A DNA stretch of 64,000 bases from Acestrorhynchus altus (lineage: Eukaryota; Chordata; Actinopteri; Characiformes; Acestrorhynchidae). The notes below the pieces were generated by a model. It saw only the letters and a list, made by a program, of their open reading frames with translations. It was not told the origin of the DNA and did no database searches. Location: NCBI GenBank assembly GCA_034509495.1, contig CM067518.1:5677028-5741027 (forward strand). The letters run 5' to 3'. Below, piece by piece: positions 22,616 through 34,926 of the stretch. Numbering within the stretch: the first letter of the stretch is position 1; each line of letters begins with the position of its first letter. Both the position numbers and the translations under genes were made by a program.

Positions 22616-23902
22616 CAGAAATATAGAACATTGAAGTGACTGAGATGTGTGATTTCTGCAGTGCTCCCAGTGTTTGTGACATTAAAAAATGCCTGTTAAT
22701 GATTTTTAAAAAGTCTGCGTCCACCTGAAGTTCTCTCAGTAGCCCATTTCAAACTGACATCAAGGGTCCCCAGCCACCCCTTCACACTGGCTGCTCACCT
22801 TCTGGCTTATGGCTTATGGGACTTGGACTGGTTTCCCACCCTCCCCTGTACTAGTTGCCCACCTGCCACCCCAGATTATGTTGAGATTTACATGGACCCT
22901 AAAAATCATAATTACTTGAGTACACCTGAGCATTACAGCAGTGAAACGCGGTGGTCCAGTGTCCACTTATCAATAATGTATGAGTCGTTTGACCAGAGGA
23001 TGATGAGCATGGGGCCTGGTTTGTTCCTCCTGCTCTGGATTGCTCACATCCTTTACGTTTTGTGTGTAATGAAGTTCATCATCTTGATTATCATCTCTGT
23101 AAAACAGCTTTGTGACACCAGTTGTAAAATGTATGTAATAAAGCTGGCTTATAGAGCAAACACCTGCTAATTGACCTGGTTATGGACCTGTGCCTCTCGG
23201 CTGATGCATTTTAGAGGAACCATCCCATCATATCCCTGGACATAACCTTCCAGAACATCCCCTGGTCTGCTGAATCTGGTGATGAATTCAGAATGGCTTA
23301 AGGCAGAAGCCTTTTTTTTTTTCGTCTTCTGTACTTCAAAACGAATGTCCACATACTTCACTGTTACTGTCCCAAGAGACAACTGGTATGTTTCAAAGGC
23401 TTTTCTGTTTTGAGAACGAGCCTGCCAGTGTTCCTGTCTGCGGGGCTTAATTGGCCAGCAGTGATGAAGCTTTATTCCCAGTGTTTACGGCCCAGTAGAT
23501 AAGATAAGATGTGATCAGGCCCTTCAACAGCCCAAAATAAATAAAGCAGAATGCAGGTCATTACGCAGAGCAAGCCCGTCAGGAAGCTTTTTGTTGAAAT
23601 TTGAACTGAACTCCCTTTCCCTTGCTGTCAACAATCAATCACACAGTGCACACACACATATAGACACTTATCTGGTGGAGCTGTTGCTTCCATAGAGGTT
23701 TGGCCTGGTATTTACCACCTGATAAGCAGCTGTTTGTTTGGGATAGCGGGCGGCAGCACAGAAGGAAAGGGGAGGATGTTGCGGTCTTCTTTCCTGGAGT
23801 AGGACCTTATAGCTGGTTGATGAGACGATTACAGCATGGTTAGCTGGGGTGAAAAAAGATGGTGATGTAATATGACAATTCAGTCATACATTTAAGACAT
23901 GT

Positions 23903-24262
23903 TTGTCCATCCATCCATCCATCCGTTTTCTATACCGCTTATTCCTGAATAGGGTCACGGGGGAGCCGGTGCCCAGCTGGCAACTCTGAGCGCAAGAGCA
24001 GGAAACAACTCTAGACAGGGCGCTACTCCATCGTAGGGCTCACACACATTCACACACTAAGGGCCACTTTAGAGTCATTAATTCACATACCGCGCATGTC
24101 TTTGGACTGTAGGGGAAACCGGAGTACCCGGAGGAAACCCACGCAAACATAGGGAGAACATGCAAACTCCACACAGCGATTTCCCAGGTCGCCCCACCTG
24201 GGGATCGAACCCTGGTCCTTCTTGCTGTGAGGCATCAGCGCTATCCACACTGGACCCCCACA
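23903..24262 (-). repeat. Common teleost retroposon tail with a tRNA-like end
   Basis: CATCCATCCATCCATCCG, TTTTCTATACCGCTTATTCC, GGAAACCGGAGTACCCGGAG, GAGAACATGCAAACTCCACA and finally GGGATCGAACCCTGGTCC (an antisense B-box-like block). This order is typical of a very abundant fish retroposon. Confidence 0.75.
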
Positions 24263-24544
24263 CGTCTGTTCTGATACTTGTGTGATGTTAGTTCACTGGA
24301 GGACATAATAGTAACCGTAACAGCTAAATAGGATCTATGTAAATTTTTACATTGTTACTGATGGTGGGTGGGCAACTAGTCCAGGCCATGGTGGGGAAAC
24401 TAGTCCAGGTAGGACTTTTTTCACACATTACAGCAAATCAGATCTGAAAATCGATCTGTTATGACTGCTTACATCTGATTTCAGGGCATTTCCAACTTGA
24501 TCAGGGCAGATCTTTCAGTGTGAACAGTGCCTTTGAGGCTTAAT

Positions 24545-24830
24545 ATATAATATATACTCACCACCCACACTGAAAACAGCAGCCAGGACAACCAAACTGG
24601 TTAAACTGGTTGACCAGTTTATGCAGTTAACCAGCATGACCAACTTGATTGCGTTTTGCTGTTTGATACAATTAGTCAAGCTGGTCCAGCATGGACAGGC
24701 TCGTCCAGTAGTATTGACTGGTTTGACCAAACCAATGACTGGCATAACCAGCTTGAAGACAAGCTTGGTCAAGTTGGTCATGCAGGTAGACCAGCTGAAT
24801 CATTAAACCCAGTGATTATTTGTGCTGGGC
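24545..24830. repeat. Repeat rich in ACCAGCTTG / CAAGCTGGT motifs
   Basis: Many short direct and inverted copies of TGGTCAAGCTGGTC-like words (ACCAAACTGG, GACCAGTTTATG, AACCAGCATGACC, AGCTGGTCCAGC, GGTCAAGTTGGTC). This is a known style of fish MITE-like sequence. Overlapping ORFs are by-products. Confidence 0.55.
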
Positions 24831-25293
24831 AGTTTCACCCATTTATAACCACACTGAGCCCAACAAAATGCTTTTTCAAGAATTTTTCACCAGTGTGATA
24901 ATCTTTGGATTATAGTGTCCAAGCCAATAGTGTAGATGTCCATATGTGGGTTTACTTGGCAGAGTGTTTGTGAGGGACGTTTATTTTGTTTGAAAGACTG
25001 TTTGCATTTATGTACACAAATAGAAACCACTACTATGAGCTTCCATTAACATATTTTTGAAAGTCCCTTAAAATATGAATATAAATGTATAATATTACAC
25101 ACTGCAGCTCACTTGATAGTGATCACAGTTTGCCCGACAGCCTCTAATCCATTCATCATTTGGTCAGTAATCTCTCACTGCAGGATCAATGCTGACCAGA
25201 GATATTTTGGCTGATGGGCTATTCTCAGAATAACCAGAGTGTATTAGACATGGAACAGCCATGTTTCTGGGGATTTTCTGGGAGGTGTGTTGC

Positions 25294-25947
25294 TAGGGCT
25301 GGTCGATGTGGACCCCAAAAAAAATCATGATCTTGATTCAATTTTAGCTGATTGGCGATCTATAATAAAATCAATGAATGTGAAAAAATTACGACACGCC
25401 ATGAAATGCTTTACTATATTTACACATATTGAAATTTAATTTATATACATGAAGCCTTATGCCTCTGCCATAGTGTGTACATGAGTGTTTTTGCCATTTT
25501 TCCAATTACATGCCCTACTCTCGACGCTAGGGGGGAGAGATCGTCCACGTTTCCTCCGAGTCACGTGACGATAGCCTACTATCTCTTTTCAAACTGCCGC
25601 CATTTGTATCCATGCCGGGCAGCCATTGCGCTTGGAGGAGAACGCCGGATCCCCAGTTCTGACACAATGGTCGGCAGACGCCTGCGTCGACCGGCAGCAC
25701 ACTTATGAGATGTGGGAAAAGCGCCATCAGCTGCCGATGGTGAGCAGCATGAACCTGGATTTGAACCCGCGATCCCAGGATCATAGTGGTAGCACCTTAG
25801 CCCGTATATTTAAAACCTTTAAATCTTGATATAAACAATATTGCCTCAGCCCAGATCATGCTCTGTTTATATAAGATAATCCTTCATTAGTGGGGAAATT
25901 CACACAGGCTGATATCAGTATAAATATCGATATATCACCCAGCTCTA
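25294..25947 (+). mobile_element. AGGGCTGGGTGATAT MITE with a nested antisense SINE
   Basis: The left end is AGGGCTGGTCGATGTGG, followed by TTTTAGCTGATTGGCGATC. The right end is AGTATAAATATCGATATATCACCCAGC. The interior from about 25510 to 25805 is unrelated and SINE-like. Confidence 0.6.
25510..25805 (-). repeat. tRNA-like SINE, antisense, inside the MITE
   Basis: GGAGAGATCGTCCACG, TTCCTCCGAGTCACGTGACG, CAGCCATTGCGCTTGGAGGA and GGCAGACGCCTGCGTCGACC, then TTTGAACCCGCGATCCCAGG and ATCATAGTGGTAGCACCTTA, which in reverse is a tRNA-like head with its B box. The GC-rich composition contrasts with the host MITE. Confidence 0.6.
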
Positions 25948-26583
25948 CTAGTTGCTCCTAGATGGATATTTTTGGAAGGTGGACCACAATTTTGCAGAAA
26001 CTGACCGATGATTAAAAGCATGAGAACACATAGACGCTGTGCAATATACTGTTCACCAGAAAGGTAGGTGTTACTAATAAAGCCATTGCTGTGTAGTCTC
26101 CATACACTTGCACACCACTTTTTCGTGTTTGTCTCTCTGCTTCAGAAGAATTCTTTAGTCGATATCTGCATGCTGTGCTTCAATAAACAGAGGCCGAATG
26201 CTGATTACTGTGTAGAACGGCGAGAGCGAGTGAGAGAACTGAGCTGGGTTTCTTCCAGTCCACCCACTATTGAGTCTTTCTCTCAGCAGAGGTCCAGGTT
26301 GTGGTCCTCTGAGCTTCAGCTTCTGTCACGCAGCACGGACTGTGACGAAAGCACGAGGGCTGACATCTCCGAATCAAAATATCTCCAAATAGCCCACTCT
26401 AAAGAAAACCGTGAGTGAGTGAGTATGCATGTGCATGCATAAAAATGAGAAATTAAAACAGGAATATGGATTGTTCTCCTCCTCTAGTGACCTTTCGAGA
26501 TGAGATGTAATCACGACAATGGGATTTCAGAGGTCCTGAGGGACAATCTCGCTCTTGCGCTCACTTTCTTACTCTCTTTTGCT

Positions 26584-26587
<4 letters not shown>

Positions 26588-26640
<53 letters not shown>
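26588..26640. repeat. (CT)n microsatellite
   Basis: About 26 CT units. Confidence 0.96.
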
Positions 26641-26643
<3 letters not shown>

Positions 26644-28029
26644 ATAATTTACATGTTCCCAGAAGTTTAGTGCTGCTATTTAATGCTGGATCACAGGTAC
26701 TTGGCTCAGTTTTGCATCTGATAAACATAAAACGAACAACAACGTGAAAAGAAGCAAGAAAGCTTTCAAGTGGATGATGTTTATTTTGCACTAACTGAGC
26801 AGTAGTGGCTAGGGTCTCCCTTTCTCGTCAAACAGCTTTAATTATTTATGGTATGTACTCCCAACAATGTTGCATGCACTCCTTTTAGATTCAGATCCAT
26901 GTTGATGAGCTTGTCACACAAGTTTTCAGGAGCATTGCAAAATCCCAATGGCATTCTGTTGTACTTTTACATCCAGTGATTGGGAAAGCCACTGAGCTGA
27001 CCGTCATAAACTGTTCATAAAACCAGGTTGAGATGATCTTTGCTTTGTGACCTGAAGCAGCTGTTAGAAGATGCATATAGGCATATAGTGTCCAAATGTA
27101 TGATTTTTTTTGAAAATATCACGCAGCCCTACTGTGGCAGTCAGGGCAGTGAGTAGTTGATTGGTGAGAATAGCCCCATCATTACACCACCTCCACCAGC
27201 CTGGTTGACAAAAGGCAGGTTGGGTTCATGGATTCATGCTGCTGGTTCCAAATTCAGACCTACCATCTACATTCCTCAGCACATCTTGAGCAATTGTAAG
27301 ATTTCTCAAACCAGCCTTTTCTACTGTCCACTGCTGCCTTGTGATATTCGGCTGTTGTAGCTCATTAAGAACTGACCGGACGAGTAGGTGTACAGCTCTC
27401 GCTCTCTCTGAAATTCCTTTCCTCCTCTGTTATTTTAGGCTGTGGCTTCAGCACTACGTTTTTCGGCCCCACTCGTGCACGCGCACTCAGTTACGTTTAT
27501 ATTAGCGCATGCACAGGTATGCATATCACTCTGCAGTATTTTATTACATATTTAAATGTTTTCACCTGCATGTTCTGGAAAGTCGCTCCGTTGGCAGATC
27601 TCCTAAATCAGTTCAAGATTTTCATTACAGCAATGAAGGAAGATGTTCCGTTCAGTCACAGATGTGAATTACTGAAGCCATATGCACAGCGCTGCGATGA
27701 TCCTGCAAACTAGCGTATCTCACAGTTGGCGATAAATTCTGAACTTGCAGCCTGGCAATCTGAGCCACTCGGAGGAGAAGAAGAATATCAATTTATGATC
27801 AGCCACCTTGATATTGTATTATATGGTGTACAAAACACTGTGTGATATTAGTAATTTATTCATATTTGAATTAAAATAGTTTAAGATTCTGGATTTCTGG
27901 TATGTAAAAGCTGTATTGCACAACAGCACAACAGCACAACAACAAAAAAAGGCTTGAAATGTCACTTTATGGCAAATGAATATAAAATATGACTGTTTAT
28001 TATGACTTTTTTATGTTATACAGTATTAA
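26641..28029. other. Intron block without identified features
   Basis: No exon supported. A trace of a MITE end (AATATCACGCAGCCCTA) lies near 27115. Confidence 0.35.

Positions 28030-28058
<29 letters not shown>
28030..28058. repeat. (GT)n microsatellite
   Basis: About 14 GT units. Confidence 0.95.
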
Positions 28059-28060
<2 letters not shown>

Positions 28061-28862
28061 ATTTTGCCGTGGTTTTTTTCAGTCATCCTAAAACTAGAGG
28101 AAAGGGATTGCTGCTGCTACACCAGTCTTACCAACACACACAGGCATGCTCCCGCAGCTTGTTCTTCCCCAAGGGGACAGTCCTCTGTCTGAAACCCCAG
28201 AGCATGTGTGGGCTGTTGTGCTCGTTGCATAGTAACTGGGAAGGCACAGGTGGAAAGGCCCCGTCCCTTGCTGTGTGTACACATTACACGCGCCCTGATC
28301 ATCTCTGGCCTTTTGATGTGGGTGACTTGATGTACAACTCTTTTGTTGGGCATAAGTTTGTGTTCACTGGAGTTACTCATTGACTAGCCCGGGGCCGTGT
28401 GTACAATTTATTTACAGACTTATAATCAAAGAGGAAAATTACTGCAGAAAAAGTTTTGTTAGTGTCAGCTTGTATGAGTGTATCGTTCGTTTTGTATTCG
28501 TTCATTTTTAATATGGATATCCAGAAACATTAAATACCAGAACAGCTGATACCAGTACAGAGCCCATGTTTCTCCTTTCAGAAACAGTTGGAGCTTCTAC
28601 TCAAATGCGCTGTCTTAGGGTGGATATTTTACAGGATTGGATCAGTCCAATCAGGTATCAGCCAAATCTCGATACCCACTGATGCGGTGATGTCTAATAT
28701 ACACCCTGTTTTAACCCCTAGAACCCTGTGAAACTGATGTTAATTATGACTGTAATTTGCTCACATTCAGGGTTTAAGGGGTTAAAATTTACACCAATCT
28801 CATCTCCATAAATACATACCTTAAAAGCATCCAAAATGAAGTGTGTAGAACATGGGGAAATA

Positions 28863-29600
28863 GGGCTTGGTGATTATGGATGCAAAATCATATCCCGATA
28901 TATTTTAGCTGAAAGGCGATTAAACAGGGGTTGGACAATGAAACTGAAACACCTGTCATTGTAGTGTGGGGAGGATTCATGGCTAAATTGGAGCAGCCTG
29001 GTGTCCAATCTTCATTAATTGTTCTTTGCACCAGTAAGAGCAGAGTGTGAAGGTTCAATTAGCAGGTAAGAGCACAGTTTTGCTCAAAATATTGCAATGA
29101 ACACAACATTTATGGGGGACATACCAGAGTTCAAAAGAGGACAAATTGTTGGTGCACGTCTTGCTGGCGCATCTGTGACCAAGACAGCAAGTCTTTGTGA
29201 TGTATCAAGAGCCACGGTATCCAGGGTAATGTCAGCACCACCAAGAAGGACCAACCACATCCAACAGGATTAACTGTGGACACAAGAGGAAGCTGTCTGA
29301 AAGGGATGTTGGGGTGTTAACCCGGATTGTATCCAAAAAATGTCATTCCCAAGAGGAATTGATGCTGTATTGGCCGCAAAAGGAGGCCCTAGTTCACCAT
29401 ACTAATAAATGATTGTAAATAGATGATCCTTCTGTCTTTTTAACTATAATTAAACTCCTTTTTTCTCCATGCACACCAAGTTTTATGCCCCCTCCATAAT
29501 GTTTACGTGAGAGCTCGACTGGGGGTGGAGGGGAGCAGAGTAGAGGAAGAGCCCTCAGTCCATGTCCTGCTCTGTTTACATCCTGAAATTGGTATATCAT
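28863..29600 (+). mobile_element. AGGGCTGGGTGATAT MITE split by a Tc1-derived element
   Basis: The left part, 28863-28922, reads AGGGCTTGGTGATTATGG, then CCCGATATATTTTAGCTGAA. The right part, from about 29413, has CACACCAAGTTTTATGCCCC and GTGGAGGGGAGCAGAGTAGA, which continue the same element as seen at 34.5 kb (in reverse). The Tc1-derived copy lies between. Confidence 0.6.
28925..29412 (+). mobile_element. Deleted Tc1-like transposon, copy A (right end lost)
   Basis: Begins with the terminal inverted repeat CAGGGGTTGGACAATGAAAC. It contains a 53-codon ORF (29112-29273) with FKRGQIVGARLAGASVTKTA, the first helix-turn-helix of a Tc1-family transposase, followed one frame over by GRKRKLSERD (second DNA-binding part). 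The catalytic DDE region is absent, and the right terminal repeat present in other copies is missing. Confidence 0.8.
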
Positions 29601-31274
29601 GTACTATGCCGTACTCTCTTGGAACCAAGATGAGATTGATGTCAGAGGTAGTGTAGCTTCTCCTTTTGTAAGCTAAAGAAACTCATGTCAGGCTTCAAAC
29701 ATGTCTTAGCTGATGGACTGTATCTGGTGTAAGTGATGCATCCATGTTTTCATGTATTCATATAACAGTATAACCTTTCTTGCTTACAAAATAAATGTTA
29801 TTTACTGTAAAATGTTATTACTGCATGCCATTGGCTTGTGCTCTGCATCTTCTCCTTAATGCACGGAATGGAATGGAATGCTGTGAAATCCTTGTTCAAC
29901 CTCAGTGACAGTTGCAAGTAGAATGCACTTGTGGGATGAACTTGGATTGGTCTATGAAGGGCTATGTCTCCAGATAGCCCAGTTAACATATTTCAGATCC
30001 TGCCTCTGTTATTTAATTCTCTTGGCTCCAGCTCTCTACAATAGGGCTGCCGTGTATGTACTTATCTGCGAACAATCTTAAATCAGAAATGGATGGCCTG
30101 CAGACAATCTCCGGCTTTAGATGGCCGACGCTGATTTTATTTTCGGCCGTGCCGGTGTACGACTAAACAGTTCGGCTTTATCTCTTGTCGCAGTTCAGCA
30201 TCCCGCCATGTTCTGCAAACGAGCAGCTTGCTGGTTTCTAATCAGAATGCATGGAGCTCTGCATCCCCGCATAGGCGGTTGGTTGGGATTTGTTAACAGC
30301 TTATTGATCCAGCTGGTCGCGTTTGGTTAATTGAGCATTCAAAGTGCAGCCGTGGGGCGAGGCTGGGGGGAGCATGTGGAGGACATTTAGGACGTGCGCC
30401 TGTTGTTGTGGCCCCAGTGGAAGAAGACTGTCTCTACATGTTTGTTTTTATATTATTAATTTTATAATAATGTTTTTACATCTACCAGTCTATTTTTGTA
30501 TATGTCTTTGTCATCTACCATTGATTTCTGTGGACAGTAACTAAGTGCTTCCCTGTAATTGGAGTATTTGCACACTTGTCCCGATCACCCAGGAATGATT
30601 ATGGATTGTTTGGGGGTGGGGCTCGTTATTGCTGGTTTTACATGTCCCTTTGCGTTATTTTTGCTTGAATTCCAACACTGAAGTGGTGGAGAAGAGCACT
30701 TTCTGGAGTCACGGTGCAGGAACATCTGGTATTTAACCCTGCACGTGGTAAAGTTCAAGTAGTCACATGACCAAATCAACCAATCACGCAACCCCACATA
30801 AGGAACCAGGAGGAGATAGCTTCCACACCTGCAGCAGGCCAAGTCTGGTTGAATCAAACCCAAGACCAGCTGGACTGCTCCCAGGATCTCAGAGCAAAAA
30901 CAGGTCCAGGAAAAAACAGTGGGGTGAAAAAGCACTTGGAGAATAAAGGTCTCATGAAAATGAAACCTGAATTTGACCCTTACCTGTGAGCCTGAGAACT
31001 GACCCAGTCACGTTCAGACCATGAACCTCAAACCAGACATGCCCCCTTCAATGTGCAATATCCCCTCCTACAGGACCCTTTTTTCTCATGCACTATTATC
31101 TATATTGTATATTGTAATATAGTCTGTATATTATATATTCTATATATTTATATAGTGCTTCTTACTAAATTATTTTCATCTATCTTTCTACTTTCTGTGC
31201 TGTACTGTTGCAGCTACTGGACCCTTAATTTCCATGAAGGAACCCACCCAAGGGATCAATAATAAAGTTCTATT

Positions 31275-31350
31275 CTAGTGTGTATGTGAGTATGTGAATG
31301 GGGGCAAAGGGGAGCAGAGAAGAGGAGGAGCTGAGAACGGCGGCGGAACA
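31275..31350 (-). mobile_element. Interior fragment of the AGGGCTGGGTGATAT MITE
   Basis: GGGGAGCAGAGAAGAGGAGG and AGCTGAGAACGGCGGCGG match the purine-rich interior of the 13.2 and 34.6 kb copies. No ends are visible. Confidence 0.35.
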
Positions 31351-31785
31351 GGGGGCCATATATGGTGTATGGCCTTTATAAGCTGTGTTCAACAATCCAG
31401 TTTTTTTTGCCTAAGCAAATGAAGCTAGGGAGCTGTGGTTTGGTGCACGTATGTAGGCAATCCTAAGGCGCAGGCTTGAATTTTTTCCTACCTGCAGAAG
31501 CTGTCAGTCACCGGCAGACTGCCGATGAGTGAGGAGGTGTGAGTGAGTGCCATCGTTTTTAACAACATGACGTAAGAACTAATCCAATGATGGCGCAGCC
31601 ACCCCTTCATCACATTTGATTCTGAGTTTCCTGGCCAAATTTGACACCCTCGTGCTTTGTCCAGCTCCCTGCTCTCCCGACATGGATCTGTGTGACTTGT
31701 CTCAAAGCTGAAAATACCCCTGAAAGCGACCAGATTTCCGTTCAGAGATGACATCGTGCAGAATGCGACGGACTAGCTGCGGGTC

Positions 31786-31967
31786 AGCTCAAAAGACGTG
31801 TTGCATATATGACATTTTGCTGCTGATCTTATCCAGAGCGATATCAAATTACTCATATTGGTGAAGCACAGCATAGTTGCCCAGACTGGAAATCGAACCC
31901 CAGTCTCCCACATGGTGTGGTGGCTCACTGGTGGTGTTACCTGTTGCGGCACACTAATCACCATTCC
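31786..31967 (-). repeat. SINE with tRNA-like head and L2-like tail, copy 1
   Basis: On the plus strand, CTTATCCAGAGCGATATC (reverse of an L2 3' tail), then GGAAATCGAACCCCAGTCTC and CACATGGTGTGGTGGCTCAC (reverse of a tRNA-like head with B box). Confidence 0.6.
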
Positions 31968-32094
31968 AGTGCTGCTTTCGACAGTGGCAGAACCACTGGG
32001 AGAATGTGTAGCAGCCCAACGAGACTGCTTTGAATGAGATTAGTGTAGTACAATGTTTTTTTTATGAATAAAGGTTGGATATTTTCTGAACTCG

Positions 32095-32350
32095 GGTATC
32101 GTTTGTGGCGCTCTCTCTCCACACATCACCCACATTACTTTGCTGGTCTGCAGGTGTATCGTAGCTGGGGCTGTCCTCTGGCTGCATCAGCTGCCCATCA
32201 ATGATGCACAGAGAAGAGAGTCGGTAGCTTCAGGATGCTTGTGCTTGGAGGAGGCATGTGCTTGTCTCCAGCCTCCTAGTGTTGGGGTAATAGTATGTGA
32301 GTGGGGGAGTCGGGTTGGCTGCCAAATTGTGGTGACACTTGTAGTTTCTA
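32095..32350 (+). repeat. tRNA-headed SINE, 5'-truncated copy
   Basis: Shares with the 20.2 kb copy GGCGCTCTCTCTCCACACAT, GGAGGAGGCATGTGCTTGTC and the later GGGTTGGCTGCCAAATTG. The tRNA-like head is missing. Confidence 0.55.
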
Positions 32351-32484
32351 TGCATTGATGGATAAATTACAGCAAGGCGTAGCCCTATAAGCCTATGAAG
32401 GACATCTAGGTCGTATGTGTCCCTTTAATGTAATAAGGCCAGTAGGTACGAAGTAGAAGTACCTCCTTAACCCATCAGTAAACT

Positions 32485-33350
32485 TGAGTAGTCAACGATG
32501 ATGACTCTCAACTCATCCTCTCTTTCCCACCCTTTGACAACTCACTGGTTACTCCATCTGCTGAAACATGGAGCCTTGGTGTAGTTGTGGATGACCAGTT
32601 ATCATTCTCAGCACATGTTGCAACCCTGATGCAGATTTCTCCTTTAGAACATCAGGAGAATGTGACCGTTTCTGTCCACTCAGGTGCTTGTTCACTCTCT
32701 TGTCATTTCAAGACTAGACTACTGCATCTCTCTTCTAACTGGCCTTCCTATGTGGACAATCAGGCCCTTCAACTGATCCAAAATGCATCAGCGTGAGTCG
32801 TCTTCAATGTTCCCAAGTTCAGTCATGTAACTCCTCTGCTGCTTTCCCTTCATTGACTTCCTGTAGCTGCCCGCATCAGATTCAAAACCTTGATGCTGGC
32901 CTACAAAGCCAAAAATGGACCAGCCCCTCCATACATGATTACAATGATCTTCGTACATGATCTCAAAACTCAGTCTGTACCAAGAGCCCTTTGAGCATCA
33001 AGGACAGCTCGGCTTGCCCCACCATCCCTCAAGTGGCAAGGAACACATGCATCCATCAAAACGATGGAAGGAACTTCCCCTGAGGGTCCGAACTGCCGAG
33101 TCCCTCGCTGTCTTCAGACGCAGACTGAAGACCATCTCTTTCAAGAACATTAAAGTCATTAAAGATTTATAATTACACTGAAGTCTTGTTGTTCTCCAAA
33201 TCTGACATTTGTTTTAGGCAGCATCGCTTGAGGAATCTCTGCATTCTAACCTCTTCTAAGTAAGGATGGTTATCTTTGGAGTGAACATGAAAGCACTTTT
33301 GTGAGTCACTCTGGATGAGGGCGTCTGCCAAGTGGCAAAAATGTAGTGTA
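32485..33350 (+). pseudogene. L2-clade LINE, 3' end of the reverse transcriptase ORF, decayed
   Basis: Pieces of an L2 ORF2 C-terminus in order and in shifting frames: a DDSQLILSF block after the YADD box, LGVVVDDQLSFSAHV, RLDYCISLLTGLP-like, ALQLIQNASA, DFL-PVAARIRFKTLMLAYK-like, WKELPLRVRTAESLAVFRRR. It then ends with the L2 3' tail (GTGAGTCACTCTGGATGAGG through GCGTCTGCCAAGTGG). Stops and frameshifts show it is dead. RT domains upstream of YADD are absent. Confidence 0.88.
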
Positions 33351-33628
33351 ACAGCTGGCTTTGTGTTACTTTCTGTATACACAAAAAAACAAGTTGAAAT
33401 GATTATGGAAACTGGCGGCACTTTACAGTTACAGCAGATTGGGGAAAAAAAAACAGTATTCCATGAAGTGAACTGATCCCAGAAGATCAAAGTGTGTGCT
33501 TTTTTCAGTACTGGTCATTAACTTTAGGTGCACTGCTGAAGTGGCATGTTTCCAAAAAGTACCCAGTGTACTCTATTGTTCTGGACAATTTACCACTGGC
33601 TCTCTTTTCACTTCATAATGCCTATTAG

Positions 33629-33630
<2 letters not shown>

Positions 33631-33702
<72 letters not shown>
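33631..33702. repeat. (GT)n microsatellite
   Basis: About 35 GT units, the longest such tract in the window. Confidence 0.97.
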
Positions 33703-33703
<1 letters not shown>

Positions 33704-34523
33704 TCTGTGTTCCACTTCCACACATGATTTTCCTCCATGCTCTAATAAACATCTTTCTTTTGACGACCCGCTGATTGCTCCAATTTCTATCTATCTTTCA
33801 TCTTTTCTTTATGTCTTCTTCAATTTGTTGCTTTAGCCATTGGAAATGTTTCCCTTGTATGATCCGGCTTCTACAGATCTTTGAACTGCATTTACATTAT
33901 TTTTTACTACTGAATAAATTGATCAAATGCTCTTAATATAATTGAATTAATAAGGCAACGCTGTCTCAGGAATAGAAAGCTTAATTGATGCTCAAACTTT
34001 CAGTGGAAGTCCAGGGTGTGTAGAAACAAGCAAATTAAGTACTTTCCATAATGAAACAAGTTACAAGTAAGCAGATTAGAAGATAGTCACACTCCCAGTT
34101 GAGTGTGAGTCATGAATAACCCATTGATCTCTCCTGTTGTGTGTTTCTGTGAGCAGAGTATTAAAGATAGCCGTGGAATGCAGGGAATGCACGCTTGTAC
34201 TCAGCGTTTGTCGGAGAGGTCGCGCTGACAATAGTATATTGTTAACTGGTGTTTGTGCTGGCAGTCTCTTGCAACTAGCTCTGGTGTTTTGTTTGGGGAT
34301 TATATGGACTTAATTGCCTTCCATGGGAAGAGAAATGGGCTTCCCGTACCGCCTTCAGCTGTAGGAAACCACACTGTTGTTGTTATTGCTGAAATGTGAT
34401 TGCAGAAGATTGTTTTCTGGGTTGGATATATACGTTTGGTCATATTGACTCACCCTGTTATTGTCCATACAAAAGACGTTTAAGAAAAAGAACCCTGCCA
34501 GTATCCTATACCTACTTAGTCCT

Positions 34524-34926
34524 AGGGCTGGGTGATATATTGATATTTATATCTATTGTGGGATATGGTCCGAGGCAATATGGAGTTTGAAGGTTTATGA
34601 AATTAACTTCTGTTCTGTTTTCTATTCCCTCACTCAACTCCACCTCCTGCTCTCGGCTCCCCCACTCTGCTCCCCTCTGCCCACGCTTGCATTCTCACTC
34701 ACTGACCATGGAGGGGGGTGCAAGACAGAGGCGTGACAACTTGGTGTGAATACAAAAGAAACGAAGATCAAATGTCACTTTGCTTAAATATTGTAAAATT
34801 AAAAAAAATAAATAAAAAAAGGATTTTATTGGGTGTCTTAAATTTTTCACATTGTAATTTTCATATTATATCGTATATCATGTATCACCATTCAGCTAAA
34901 ATATATCAGGATATTGCCTAGCCCTG
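34524..34926 (+). mobile_element. AGGGCTGGGTGATAT MITE, most complete copy
   Basis: The left end is AGGGCTGGGTGATATATTGA and the right end CAGGATATTGCCTAGCCCT, an imperfect inverted pair. The interior has CTGCTCTCGGCTCCCCCACT and CTCCCCTCTGCCCACGC. No coding capacity. It serves as the reference for the fragmented copies. Confidence 0.7.
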
